From the NCBI GenBank assembly GCA_900769555.1, contig CAAGHA010000187.1, positions 1-39,453 of the forward strand: a stretch of 39,453 bases of DNA. The letters are read 5' to 3'. The position numbers and the translations under genes are program-made. The notes under the pieces were generated by a model that saw only the letters and a list, made by a program, of their open reading frames with translations, searched no databases and was not told the DNA's origin. Positions 1 to 8,899 of this stretch are shown piece after piece. This DNA is from Bacteroidales bacterium (GTDB lineage Bacteria > Bacteroidota > Bacteroidia > Bacteroidales > Paludibacteraceae). Within the stretch, counting starts at the first letter, position 1. Each line of letters starts with the position of its first letter.

Positions 1-1
1 T

Positions 2-70
2 AAAAAGCGCTTCAAAGATGCCGAAAAAAAAGAGAGTGAAACTCAAAATCAATTCAGTAATAAAATTTAA
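2..70 (+). CDS. 3' end of a truncated unknown gene
   Basis: An open frame enters from the window edge and stops at TAA 68-70. The visible 22 residues are strongly charged (KKRFKDAEKKESETQ...) and look like a hydrophilic C-terminal tail. Nothing identifies the family. It may be a chance open frame, because only 69 bases are visible; the absence of stops and the hydrophilic, Lys/Glu-rich composition make a real C-terminus plausible. Confidence 0.4.
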   Translation, partial: KKRFKDAEKKESETQNQFSNKI

Positions 71-181
71 ACAGCTTCTTATATTGATGGTTTTAATTTT
101 TATCTTGAGCTAAAGCCTTCAAAAAAAAATAGATTCCACAATTTCTGAAAAATTGAGGTGGGGGAGTGATTTTTTACAAAT

Positions 182-211
182 AAAAAAAGGATGCCTCGTT
201 TTGAGACACCC
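182..211 (-). terminator. Rho-independent terminator of the fabD operon
   Basis: Read on the minus strand, GGGTGTCTC pairs with GAGGCATCC (nine pairs, two of them G-U) around a five-base loop, followed by a run of seven T. It lies 25 bases after the fabD stop codon and closes the four-gene minus-strand operon. Confidence 0.85.
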
Positions 212-235
212 TCAAATATTCTATTTGAAATGTGG

Positions 236-1117
236 TTACAAACTAGCTCCACTAACGGTCACCTCTTTGCTGATTTTTTTGATAAGACCTTGAAGAACTG
301 CGCCCGGACCAAATTCAGTAAATTCTGTTGCACCATCTGCGATCATATTGTTGACTGATTGAGTCCATTTTACAGGAGCGGTAAGTTGTTTTATCAAGTT
401 GTCTTTGATGATAGCCGGATCAGTTTCTCCTTTGGTTGTTACATTTTGATAAATAGGACAGATAGGTTTATTAAACTGTGTAGCCTCAATTGCGCTAGCC
501 AATTCTACCTTTGCAGGATCCATTAACGGAGAGTGAAATGCACCTCCCACCGGAAGCTTTAACGCACGTTTAGCTCCTGCTTCCATCATAAGGTCGCATG
601 CTTTATCAATGCCTTCTATAGTTCCGGAAATTACAAGTTGTCCCGGGCAGTTGTAATTAGCAGGGACAACGATTTGATCTGTAATAGAACTACAAACAGA
701 CTCTACCTCTTCATCCGAAAGTCCCAATACGGCAGCCATGGTTGATGGATTCGTTTCGCAAGCTTTTTGCATGGCCATAGCACGTTTAGATACCAAAACC
801 AACCCATCTTCGAAAGAGATTGCACCACTTGCAACCAACGCAGAAAACTCTCCTAAAGAATGACCGGCAACCATATCCGGAAGATCTTTTGTGGCAAATT
901 TAGACATAATAACAGAGTGTAAAAACACTGCAGGTTGAGTAACCTTGGTTTGTTTCAACTCTTCAGCTTCACCTTCAAACATTATATCAGTTATTCTAAA
1001 TCCTAAGATAGAGTTTGCTTTTTCAAATAACTCTTTTGCGTCCGATAGAGTATCGTATAAATCTTTACCCATTCCGGTAAATTGAGCTCCCTGACCGGGG
1101 AAAACAAATGCTTTCAT
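236..1117 (-). CDS. fabD: Malonyl-CoA:ACP transacylase FabD
   Basis: FabD moves malonyl groups from CoA to acyl carrier protein, supplying the extender unit for fatty-acid synthesis in the cytoplasm. The 293-residue length is normal. Visible family signatures are the N-terminal oxyanion-hole motif FPGQGAQ (residues 6-12), the nucleophile elbow GHSLGE with Ser87, Arg112 in the SKRAMAMQ stretch, and the catalytic His195 in GGAFHSPLM. It is the last gene of a minus-strand operon, 26 bases after the nuclease gene, and is followed by a terminator at 182-211. Start chosen at the ATG giving the canonical N-terminus MKAFVFPGQG. Confidence 0.97.
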   Translation of the reverse strand: MKAFVFPGQGAQFTGMGKDLYDTLSDAKELFEKANSILGFRITDIMFEGEAEELKQTKVTQPAVFLHSVIMSKFATKDLPDMVAGHSLGEFSALVASGAISFEDGLVLVSKRAMAMQKACETNPSTMAAVLGLSDEEVESVCSSITDQIVVPANYNCPGQLVISGTIEGIDKACDLMMEAGAKRALKLPVGGAFHSPLMDPAKVELASAIEATQFNKPICPIYQNVTTKGETDPAIIKDNLIKQLTAPVKWTQSVNNMIADGATEFTEFGPGAVLQGLIKKISKEVTVSGASL

Positions 1118-1143
1118 ATTTATAAATTTTCTTTAGGTTAATT

Positions 1144-2049
1144 TTACTTTTTCATAAATTTTTTCCATGCTTTGATGTCTAAAGTACTTTCATATCGTTT
1201 CCTCTCATCCTTTGGTAAGTTGGTAAAGAAGTCTAATCCGGTTTGTGCTTCAACATCATCAACCGTGGTAGCATAATCAAAGAGATAGTCATATCCACCA
1301 TTTTTCTTGTCAGGATTATCTATTTTCTCATTAGGCATGATAAATGCAATCATTTTCTCCTTTCCTTTATATGTGTAATCAAATATTACTTTGAAGAAAA
1401 ATTTAGGAATTGTAATATCACTTTTTATTGTATCACCATCATATTCAACATACGATAACTTACTCTCTTTTTTCACTTTTTTAGGTAAGAATGGACCGGT
1501 AATCACATAGACTTTTCCGAACTTGCGAGCCCACTGTCTGACTTGTTGCTCTAAATCATTCCAAACACCGGCATTAAACTCCCTTTCCTGTGGTGAGACA
1601 TTACTCATGTAAAAGCACTCTTCCATGGCCTTAGAGTCGAACTTCATATCTCCAGCAGGAGCTAAATGCCCCTTAGTGAATCTACTATCTCTATATTGAT
1701 AGGGTTTTGCAGACTCTGTCGGGATGTTAGGATCTTCTGTAAACAACTCCTTACGTTGTATTTTTCCGTAGGATTCTTCACGAGTTAACTCATACGCCAC
1801 CCACTCTGATTGCTCATCCTCTTCAGAGTAAGAAAGGGTGAAGTGTTCATAATAAAACGTCTTCCCTTTTCTATTTGAGTGCGTAAAGTTATCTCCATTA
1901 GAGAAACTGATATCCTCGAATCTGTCGCTGTTATCCATCTGTTTTGAATTATAAAAATCCGAAATAGTTTCCGAGTTACTGGTAGTTGTCGAATTTGTAC
2001 CACAAGCGGATAGAATCAGTAAAACGATATATAATACAGAAAACCTCAT
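1144..2049 (-). CDS. DNA/RNA non-specific endonuclease (NUC family), lipoprotein
   Basis: A 301-residue predicted lipoprotein: the signal peptide ends in a lipobox (LSAC) with lipidated Cys16, then a low-complexity Ser/Thr linker, then a beta-beta-alpha-metal nuclease domain. The catalytic motif reads RFTKGHLAPAGDM, with general base His128; the Mg-binding helix FNAGVWNDLE follows with Asn159 and Glu167, and VYVITGPFLP closes the core as in the Serratia nuclease/EndA family. It probably degrades nucleic acid outside the inner membrane for nutrient scavenging; that role is inferred. The start codon overlaps the end of nadC by four bases (ATGA), so translation is probably coupled. Confidence 0.92.
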   Translation of the reverse strand: MRFSVLYIVLLILSACGTNSTTTSNSETISDFYNSKQMDNSDRFEDISFSNGDNFTHSNRKGKTFYYEHFTLSYSEEDEQSEWVAYELTREESYGKIQRKELFTEDPNIPTESAKPYQYRDSRFTKGHLAPAGDMKFDSKAMEECFYMSNVSPQEREFNAGVWNDLEQQVRQWARKFGKVYVITGPFLPKKVKKESKLSYVEYDGDTIKSDITIPKFFFKVIFDYTYKGKEKMIAFIMPNEKIDNPDKKNGGYDYLFDYATTVDDVEAQTGLDFFTNLPKDERKRYESTLDIKAWKKFMKK

Positions 2050-2897
2050 CGTATTGCTTTTAAACTCATATCCAGACTCTTGACAGAATGAGTTAGAGCT
2101 CCCACCGAGATATAGTCAACACCACATTCTGCGTAATCTCGCAAAGTGTCAAAAGTGATTCCTCCTGATGACTCCGTTTCATATCGACCTGCAATCAGTT
2201 GAACAGCCTCTTTGGTTTTTTCCGGAGTGAAATTATCTAACATAATTCTGTCCACACCACCGATTCTAAGCACTTCGTTCAACTCATCAAAATTTCTTAC
2301 TTCAATTTCGATTTTCAAATTCTTCCCTTTTTCTTTGATGTAGTTTTGAGCCTTTTTAATTGCATTTTCAATTCCTCCTGCAAAATCCACATGGTTGTCC
2401 TTCAATAAGATCATGTCGAAGAGTCCGATACGATGATTAACACCACCACCAATTTTAACGGCTTGTTTCTCTAACATTCTCAATCCGGGAGTAGTTTTGC
2501 GAGTATCTAAAACTTTGGTCTTATAACCTTCCAATGCAGAAGTGTAGCGTGCAGTTTGAGTTGCAATACCACTCATACGTTGCATTACATTTAAAACTAT
2601 ACGCTCTGTTTGGAGTAAAGATTGTTCTTTCCCCTCTACCGTAAATGCAATATCTCCGGGTTTTACCTTTGCTCCGTCGGATATAAATGTTTCGATTTTT
2701 AAGTCGGAATCAAACTTATGAAAGATTTTTTTAGCCACTTCAACACCTGCCAAAACACCCTCTTCCTTTATGATTAATTGTACTTTCCCCTTCTGTGTCG
2801 CAGGAATACAGCACAATGTGGTGTGGTCTCCATCTCCAATATCCTCAGCAAACGCCAAGTTTAACAAACTCTCGATTAAATCTTTTTCGCAGTCCAT
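2046..2897 (-). CDS. nadC: Nicotinate-nucleotide pyrophosphorylase (quinolinate phosphoribosyltransferase)
   Basis: NadC converts quinolinate and PRPP into nicotinate mononucleotide, CO2 and pyrophosphate in de novo NAD synthesis. The 283-residue length fits. Recognisable motifs are NVMQRMSGIATQTARY (about residues 103-118), the substrate-binding stretch LDTRKTTPGLRMLEKQAV, then GGGVNHRIGLFDMILLKDNH, the acidic EIEVRNFDEL strand, and the C-terminal phosphate-binding ESSGGI loop. It sits six bases after the DUF4783-like gene and overlaps the nuclease gene by four bases, so all are probably one transcript with fabD. No nadA or nadB is present in the window. Confidence 0.97.
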   Translation of the reverse strand: MDCEKDLIESLLNLAFAEDIGDGDHTTLCCIPATQKGKVQLIIKEEGVLAGVEVAKKIFHKFDSDLKIETFISDGAKVKPGDIAFTVEGKEQSLLQTERIVLNVMQRMSGIATQTARYTSALEGYKTKVLDTRKTTPGLRMLEKQAVKIGGGVNHRIGLFDMILLKDNHVDFAGGIENAIKKAQNYIKEKGKNLKIEIEVRNFDELNEVLRIGGVDRIMLDNFTPEKTKEAVQLIAGRYETESSGGITFDTLRDYAECGVDYISVGALTHSVKSLDMSLKAIR

Positions 2898-2903
2898 AAA
2901 TTC

Positions 2904-3287
2904 TTAATTTATCTTATTAATTTTTATCTGTTGAATGAGATGTTTAGAAGTCTCTTTAGTTGTTGTTATAAATAGATTGAACACCCCATTGTTTGTATAG
3001 AGCTTACCTACATAAAGTCCGGACTTTTCCTTCTCTGTTTTCATCGTTTGCGTGTAGTTGGAAGGTCGGTTCTTACGAAAGAAATCCTCCAATACCCCTT
3101 TGGCCTTTGATTTGTTACAAACGCTAACGTTGTTTTGTATGTTAATCTCTATTTGATTGCCTAAAAAGTTTTCAATCTGAATCATATTCCCATCTGCGAA
3201 GGCTTGTGTGATATTTGTTTGTGCAGATAGTGTTAAGCTTGTGCCTAACAATAAAATGGTTAACATAAAAGACTTGACTAATCTCAT
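2904..3287 (-). CDS. DUF4783-like small exported protein
   Basis: A 127-residue protein with a signal peptide (MRLVKSFMLTILLLG to about the SAQ at residues 21-23). The mature part of about 100 residues has the look of the small NTF2-like/DUF4783 proteins that Bacteroidales carry in front of nadC: a helical start (ITQAFADGNMIQIENFLG), a VLEDFFRKNRPS segment, then a Tyr/Gly-containing sheet (SGLYVGKLYTNNGVFNLFI). Function unknown. It is the first gene of the minus-strand operon and faces rlmH across a 163-base divergent region. Family assignment is from pattern memory, not from a search. Confidence 0.8.
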   Translation of the reverse strand: MRLVKSFMLTILLLGTSLTLSAQTNITQAFADGNMIQIENFLGNQIEINIQNNVSVCNKSKAKGVLEDFFRKNRPSNYTQTMKTEKEKSGLYVGKLYTNNGVFNLFITTTKETSKHLIQQIKINKIN

Positions 3288-3418
3288 ATTGATATTTTTA
3301 ATTTATTGAACAATTTTTGTAAACTCTATCGCAATAACCAACTCTTCAAAATCTCATCATCCTCCAATCTCTTTCAACTATATGTGACAAAAATTGTGCC
3401 ATTTTTTTATGAAATTAT

Positions 3419-3426
3419 TACCTTTG
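3419..3426 (+). promoter_or_regulatory. Promoter -7 box of rlmH
   Basis: TACCTTTG matches the Bacteroidetes -7 consensus TAnnTTTG. A TTG at 3394-3396 lies 22 bases upstream as a possible -33 element. Transcription would start near 3432, which excludes the upstream in-frame ATGs and supports the rlmH start at 3451. Confidence 0.65.
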
Positions 3427-3450
3427 TCCAAAAGAAAATTTTTGAATCAC

Positions 3451-3924
3451 ATGAAAGTAATACTTCTAACAGTTGGCAAAACTAATGATTTATCTTTAAA
3501 AAACGTAATTTTGGAGTATCAAAAGCGACTGAAATTCTATATTTCTTTTGAAATAGAGGAGTTGGTGGAGTTAAAAAATACTAAAAATATGTCTGAAGAG
3601 CTCCAGAAACAAAAAGAAGGTGAGTTATTGTTGAAGTATTTTCAAGAGGGTGATTGTATAGTTTTATTAGATGACAAGGGGGGACAATATACCTCGAAAG
3701 AGTTTGCCTCTTACATAGAGAAGAAGAGTGTTTCGGGACTTAAACGATTAGTTTTTGTTGTGGGTGGTCCTTATGGATTTTCTGATGCTATATATGAGAG
3801 AGCAAATGGTAAGGTCTCTTTGTCTAAAATGACATTCTCGCATCAAATGGTGCGTCTGATATTTGTTGAACAATTGTATCGTGCGATGACTATTTTGCGA
3901 GGAGAACCCTATCATCATGAGTAA
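3451..3924 (+). CDS. rlmH: 23S rRNA (pseudouridine-1915-N3)-methyltransferase RlmH
   Basis: RlmH is a SPOUT-fold enzyme that uses SAM to methylate pseudouridine 1915 in helix 69 of 23S rRNA on assembled 70S ribosomes. The 157-residue product has the usual length. Start chosen at ATG 3451 (MKVILLTVGKT), the canonical N-terminus; the frame is open back to 3394 but that stretch lies over the promoter. SPOUT knot residues are clear: VFVVGGPYGFSDAIYERA, LSLSK-type LSKMTFSHQMVRL and the C-terminal QLYRAMTILRGEPYHHE. The sensor-kinase gene follows after nine bases, so the two are probably co-transcribed. Confidence 0.95.
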   Translation: MKVILLTVGKTNDLSLKNVILEYQKRLKFYISFEIEELVELKNTKNMSEELQKQKEGELLLKYFQEGDCIVLLDDKGGQYTSKEFASYIEKKSVSGLKRLVFVVGGPYGFSDAIYERANGKVSLSKMTFSHQMVRLIFVEQLYRAMTILRGEPYHHE

Positions 3925-3933
3925 GGAATTGTT

Positions 3934-6900
3934 ATGAGTAAATTGAGTTTGGGTGCCATAAAAATGTCTTTTTCTGCTTTTTTTAAAAGGGCAGATGCCA
4001 GGACGTTTGTCTTTTCATTGCTTTTGTCAATTCTTCTGTTTTCACTCGCTTTTGCAGTTCAATATGTTTATGTGGTCAATTATTTAAGCAAGATTGATGT
4101 TGCAGAATTTCAGAAGGTGTTGGATGAAAAAGAGATTGTTGCAACGCAGACAATTATGAAGATAAAAGAAGGAATTCTAAATAATGGTGTGGAAAGTCTG
4201 TATGACAATCAAGAGTTGTATGACCAATCTTCCGAAGACCTTATTTATCATGTTTATAAAGGGGATGAATTGCTTTTTTGGACATCGAAATCAATTGCGG
4301 TTGGTAATATTTCTGATTTTGAATTTAAACGAAGGTTTTTTTACAAAGTTGAGAATGCTTATGCTCTTGTCTTACAATCATTTTATCGAGAATATTGTTG
4401 TGTCTGTTTTATTAAAATTAAGGATGTACTTCCGTTGAGTAAAAATGAGGAGTCGTCTTTTGCTAACGGGTTCAATTTGCCTGGGAATATTGCTTTGTCG
4501 GCTGAAGTAAGTCCCTATTTTTTACCTATCTATTCTTCGGACGGACAATACCTCTTTTCTATTCAAGATGCTTCTATTGCTCACAGAAATTATCCGCTCT
4601 ACATTTTGATGGTGGTTTTGTGGAGTATGACTCTTTTTTCATTGGTTAGTACTTCTCGAGCCTTCTTTTTACTGCGAAGTTGGAATACAAAATCAGGGAC
4701 TTTTGCCAAAATTTCTATTATTGGTGTTTTTTGGATCTTTATCATCTTTATGATCTTTTTGGAGGGACGCCCCTATGGTCTGTTGTCGGTAGGATGGTTG
4801 TCTTCGATTAAATTTCATAAAATGGAGTTGTTGCCCAATTTGGCAATGTTACTTTTCTACACACTTTTGGCATATTCCATATTTTTCTATATTCGAAAAA
4901 ATGTTTTTCTGGGAAATTATAGTAGTAAAATAGAGGATCAACCTAAAAAATATTGCCTTGTGCTGATTTTGTTAAAGTTGTTATCATACTTCTTTTTCTA
5001 TCTATTCTATTATGTCTCTGTCAATATTATTACATCAACGGATATGAATGTGGCTGTCTCAGATATTTTTGAGGTGAGATTTCAAACCATGTTATTGTTG
5101 TTGTTTATTTTGTTGTGGGGAATTATACTTTGTTGGGTGCTTAGTAGAATTTCATACATCTATGCATCGAAACGTAAGTTTGGATGGATTGTGGCAATCC
5201 ATTTGATTGTAACCTTGTTTTCGGGATTATTTATTTATCAAATAGGTGGATGGATGGCTGTTAAACTTCTATTGATATTTGCGCTTTTGTTTTTGCTGTT
5301 TGATATTTCCATCTCCTATTTTTCGGATTTGCCTTTTATTATGATGTCGATAATTACATTCTTGTTGATTGTAATGGTGGTTTACATTTCGTATTTGTAT
5401 TCGGGTGCTAAAAATGAGTTATATTACCAAACATTAGGACAGGAGCTGTTGATGGAGAATTGCATCTTTGAGGATAAGAGTAGTGAGAATGTGTTGAGAG
5501 ATAAGAATTATTATATAAAAACCGATGATCGGTTGTCTAAACTGGTCTCTTCTCAATTTACTACCGATTCAATCGTTCAGCAATACATTGAGAATGCCTA
5601 TTTTCGTTTCTTTGATGAAAAGTATGAGATGCAAGTACAGGTGTGCGACTCTGTTCAAATGTTGTTTCTTATGGGGCATGATTTGAAAAATCGATTTTAT
5701 TATTCATTTGCAGATATCGAAGATAAATTCAGAAGGATAGAAGAAACTCAATTTTATGTCAATCAGTCAGAGACATTGCCAATTACCTATTTGGGTATTT
5801 TTGAAATGGCAGGATACCATATTTACATAAAATTTTATCCATTGAAAACGAGGGAGAAAAAGGCGAAAATTTCGGAAACAGAATTAGAACGAGGGGTGTC
5901 GTTGGCCAAATATACAAATGGTGAACTAAGTTATCACGATGGAGATTTTCGTTATCCTAGTTTGAAGAGGTGGATTCCGGAGAGTGATTCAACCCAATAT
6001 GATTTTCTAGCCAATTATTGCCGACATTATGTTTCTATATCGGATACTAATGATAGCATATCTTTAGTTAGTGTACCGGAACGTCAAAGTTATATTTTTG
6101 TCGTTTTTGTAACTTATCTGTTTGCTGTTTATCTATTATTTTCACTGGCTTTATTTTCCTATTCATTATTTAAACGAAAGCATAACGAAAATAGAAAGTC
6201 TCTCTTGACTCGTATGCAAACCATTTTTGTTGTCCCTGTGATGCTTACATTTTTGGTTCTTGCAATGATGACTTTCCCATTCTTCTTAACTCAGTATGAA
6301 GAGGCTCAACATGCAGAGATGAAGAGAAATACTTTGTCGGTACAAGAATCTGTGCAAAATATCTTGGGACAATCCGTTGATTTGCAAAGTGTAAAAAGTG
6401 AGTTGGAAGCAGAGATAAAAGATCTTTCTCGACTTTTTCATTTGGATATTGTTTTGTATGATAAATTCGGTCGCTTTTTAGCTTCGTCAAAGCCTTTGTA
6501 CGCTAATTTAGGAAGTAGTCAAGCCTATTTGGTGGAACCGCAAGTGAAGTTCGGAGGGAAACTGAATTATTTTTGTGAGGAAAATGCCGGTAAGTTAGAC
6601 TATTATTCCTATTACTCTTCTGTTTATAATAATTTGAATGAGATAATAGGATATGTTAATTTGATTTCGCCTTTTGGATATAATTATGTTCGCAACGAGG
6701 TCTTTAATATCTTGGTTGTTATTATTGATATTTATGTATTTATCACACTATTGTCCATCTTTATTATTTGGCTTTTAAATAGACAAACAACAAAACCACT
6801 CTCTGTTTTGACCGAGTATTTGGCGCAAATTCGATTGACCGGTGAGAATACCCGGATTGAGTATAAAAGGGATGATGAAATTGGTGATTTGGTGGAACAA

Positions 6901-7641
6901 TATAATAAGATGGTTGAGCAATTGATGGTAAGTGCTGAAAATTTGGCTCGTTCAGAGCGTGAGTTTGCATGGAGAGAGATGGCTCGGCGTATTGCTCACG
7001 AAATTAAAAACCCATTGACTCCGATGAAACTTAGCGTTCAGCAGTGTCAACGTAAACGAGTATTGGATCCGGATAATTTTGACAATTATTTCAATAAGAC
7101 TTGTAATATATTAATTGATCAGATCGATAATTTATCCAATATTGCATCTGAATTCTCCTCTTTTGCAAAAGCATCGGAATCTAGAGGTGTTAAGATGGAT
7201 ATTGTTGAAAAATTAGAATCGACGGTAGACCTTTTTGCAAGTAATTCAGAAGAGGTTTCGTTTTTGTTGAACCTAAATGGTTATAAGCACGAGTATGTTT
7301 TAATGGATGACAAGCAGATTTTACAGGTGTTTAATAACCTCTTTAGGAATGCTATACAGGCTATTCCGGATGGAAGAAATGGATTGGTAAATGTTTCGCT
7401 GAACGTTGAGGAGGAGAATGTTTTGATTGAGATTCGAGATAATGGATGTGGAATTCCGAAAGAGAATCGATCTGAAATGTTTCGACCTAATTTTACTACA
7501 AAAACTAGTGGAATGGGATTAGGTTTGGCGATTGTGAAAAATATTCTTTTAGCGGCTAAGGGAGATATTTGGTTTGAATCGGAAGAAAATGTAGGGACAT
7601 CTTTTTTTGTGAGAATACCTTTGTATAAAGATGATCTTTAA
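3934..7641 (+). CDS. Large NtrY-like membrane sensor histidine kinase
   Basis: A 1235-residue polytopic histidine kinase. One helix lies near residues 20-45 and is followed by a first extracytoplasmic segment; about eight helices follow between 215 and 490, then a second external domain (490-720), two helices (720-785), a third external domain (785-920) and a last helix (925-950). HAMP-like residues 950-1005 lead to the dimerisation/phosphorylation motif FAWREMARRIAHEIKNPLTP with phospho-acceptor His1022. The ATPase domain has the N box (NLFRNAIQAI, about 1133), G1 DNGCGIP (1169) and G2 GMGLGLAIVKNI (1193). The WREMARRIAHEIKNPLTP wording is that of NtrY-type kinases. No response regulator is next to it, so it is an orphan here. 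Ligand unknown. ATG 3964 is an alternative start. Confidence 0.93.
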   Translation: MSKLSLGAIKMSFSAFFKRADARTFVFSLLLSILLFSLAFAVQYVYVVNYLSKIDVAEFQKVLDEKEIVATQTIMKIKEGILNNGVESLYDNQELYDQSSEDLIYHVYKGDELLFWTSKSIAVGNISDFEFKRRFFYKVENAYALVLQSFYREYCCVCFIKIKDVLPLSKNEESSFANGFNLPGNIALSAEVSPYFLPIYSSDGQYLFSIQDASIAHRNYPLYILMVVLWSMTLFSLVSTSRAFFLLRSWNTKSGTFAKISIIGVFWIFIIFMIFLEGRPYGLLSVGWLSSIKFHKMELLPNLAMLLFYTLLAYSIFFYIRKNVFLGNYSSKIEDQPKKYCLVLILLKLLSYFFFYLFYYVSVNIITSTDMNVAVSDIFEVRFQTMLLLLFILLWGIILCWVLSRISYIYASKRKFGWIVAIHLIVTLFSGLFIYQIGGWMAVKLLLIFALLFLLFDISISYFSDLPFIMMSIITFLLIVMVVYISYLYSGAKNELYYQTLGQELLMENCIFEDKSSENVLRDKNYYIKTDDRLSKLVSSQFTTDSIVQQYIENAYFRFFDEKYEMQVQVCDSVQMLFLMGHDLKNRFYYSFADIEDKFRRIEETQFYVNQSETLPITYLGIFEMAGYHIYIKFYPLKTREKKAKISETELERGVSLAKYTNGELSYHDGDFRYPSLKRWIPESDSTQYDFLANYCRHYVSISDTNDSISLVSVPERQSYIFVVFVTYLFAVYLLFSLALFSYSLFKRKHNENRKSLLTRMQTIFVVPVMLTFLVLAMMTFPFFLTQYEEAQHAEMKRNTLSVQESVQNILGQSVDLQSVKSELEAEIKDLSRLFHLDIVLYDKFGRFLASSKPLYANLGSSQAYLVEPQVKFGGKLNYFCEENAGKLDYYSYYSSVYNNLNEIIGYVNLISPFGYNYVRNEVFNILVVIIDIYVFITLLSIFIIWLLNRQTTKPLSVLTEYLAQIRLTGENTRIEYKRDDEIGDLVEQYNKMVEQLMVSAENLARSEREFAWREMARRIAHEIKNPLTPMKLSVQQCQRKRVLDPDNFDNYFNKTCNILIDQIDNLSNIASEFSSFAKASESRGVKMDIVEKLESTVDLFASNSEEVSFLLNLNGYKHEYVLMDDKQILQVFNNLFRNAIQAIPDGRNGLVNVSLNVEEENVLIEIRDNGCGIPKENRSEMFRPNFTTKTSGMGLGLAIVKNILLAAKGDIWFESEENVGTSFFVRIPLYKDDL

Positions 7642-7749
7642 TTGCAATTTAGCTATTTTTTTTAAGAAGTAAATAACTGGTTAGGAGTGAATAATAAATT
7701 TTTGTAATAAATTTTAAACACCGCCTGATCAAATTTTCTAACTTCTTAT

Positions 7750-7757
7750 TATCTTTG
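7750..7757 (+). promoter_or_regulatory. Promoter -7 box of the PASTA gene
   Basis: TATCTTTG matches TAnnTTTG. Predicted transcription start is near 7763, giving a leader of roughly 40 bases before ATG 7806. No convincing -33 TTTG is seen at the expected spacing. Confidence 0.6.
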
Positions 7758-7805
7758 TCTTTTACTTGTAATGAAAATTGTTAATTCGTAGAGATTGATA
7801 ATAGT

Positions 7806-8648
7806 ATGAATATAGATTTTAAAAAGATTTTTCTTAATCCCTATACCATCAGTTTGGTATTGGGTGTTCTGATTGTAATTGGATTGATTGTTGGTACAAT
7901 GTTTTGGTTAGATAGTTATACCAATCATGGTCAAGAAATAGTTGTTCCTGATTTAACAGAATTGAATGCAGAAGAGGCTTCTCAGATATTGAGTGAAAGC
8001 AACTTGAAATGTGAGGTGGTAGATTCTATCTATGTTAAAGGTGCCAAATTGGGAGCCATTGTAGAACAAATTCCGGAAGTGGGATCGAAGGTAAAGTCGG
8101 GACGAACAATTTATTTGATTATTAATTCGAATACTATTCGAAAAATTGCTATTCCGGATGTTAGAGACATTTCATTACGACAAGCAGAAGCCGTTATCAC
8201 TTCTGTCGGATTTTTGGTAGATAGTGTCGAGTATGTTCCATCAGAATACAAAGATTTGGTTCAAGATGTAAAAATGGGGTCTAAGATTTTGAAATCTGGC
8301 GATAGGATTCCGGAAGGGTCTAAAGTTACTTTGTTGGTTGGACGAGGCGCGGTTGATGAAGAGCTAGAAGTGGTGAGTTTAAGAGCATTAAATCCGGATC
8401 AAGCTGCTAATAAGGCTCATACGGCTTATTTGAATTTAGGTAGTGAGATATATGATGATAATGCGAAACCGGGTGATCAGGAAAAGTTGAAATATTTTGT
8501 GTATAAACAAGAACCGATTACCGGGTCAAAAGTAAGAGTGGGAACCGCCGTAAATATCTATCTGACAAAAGACCCGAATAAGTTAGAGGTGCCTGAAGAG
8601 GTGTTTGTAGATTCAACTGCTATTGAAGAGGTGCCGGAGATGTTTTAA
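7806..8648 (+). CDS. PASTA domain membrane protein
   Basis: A 280-residue protein with a short cytoplasmic tail, one helix (about residues 15-37) and three PASTA-type repeats outside: 42-110 (starts VVPDLTELNAEEA, ends GRTIYLIINS), 113-182 (IPDVRDISLRQAEA to GSKVTLLVGRG) and a more divergent third at 190-260 (ends GTAVNIYLTKDP). PASTA domains bind peptidoglycan fragments or beta-lactam-like ligands in kinases and penicillin-binding proteins; here there is no kinase or transpeptidase domain, so this is a membrane-anchored PASTA-only protein, a common Bacteroidota form located just before rluD. Its own promoter lies at 7750. A cell-wall role is inferred from the domain only. Confidence 0.9.
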   Translation: MNIDFKKIFLNPYTISLVLGVLIVIGLIVGTMFWLDSYTNHGQEIVVPDLTELNAEEASQILSESNLKCEVVDSIYVKGAKLGAIVEQIPEVGSKVKSGRTIYLIINSNTIRKIAIPDVRDISLRQAEAVITSVGFLVDSVEYVPSEYKDLVQDVKMGSKILKSGDRIPEGSKVTLLVGRGAVDEELEVVSLRALNPDQAANKAHTAYLNLGSEIYDDNAKPGDQEKLKYFVYKQEPITGSKVRVGTAVNIYLTKDPNKLEVPEEVFVDSTAIEEVPEMF

Positions 8649-8653
8649 TGTAA

Positions 8654-8845
8654 GTCTTATAAATTTCGGTCGAGATGATTTTGGAGAGCATTTGAGTTGG
8701 ATTGATTATGGTTGAAAAGGAACGATGTAAGCATCGTAATCGAGTAAATATGAGCAATATAGTGTAAATAAATTCAAAAGTATCCGAAGTGGAATTTACT
8801 ACATTTAGAAACAGAAATCGTAAATTAAAGAAGTTGCCTTAATAT
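8654..8845 (+). repeat. Dispersed intergenic repeat, copy A (upstream of rluD)
   Basis: Copy A aligns along about 178 bases with copy B (9999-10181). Shared blocks include GATGATTTTG (start), ATAAATTCAAAAG near 8768, GGAATTTACTACATTTAG near 8790 and GAAGTTGCC near 8830. An internal perfect hairpin CGATG-TAAG-CATCG lies at 8723-8736. The copy ends about 55 bases before the rluD start and points towards it. Confidence 0.75.
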
Positions 8846-8899
8846 TAAGACGTTTCAGATACAATGTATTTATTCTGTGTAATTTAGAAGTGAGATTTG

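Noticed and set aside
136..160. Hairpin CAATTT/AAATTG before the fabD terminator
   Set aside because: Short A/T stem with an A-A mismatch; no proper T-run next to it on the plus strand, so not called as a terminator for the partial gene.
3394..3450. Upstream in-frame start for rlmH
   Set aside because: The extra 19 residues overlap the -7 box at 3419-3426 and are not part of RlmH; the family N-terminus begins at 3451.
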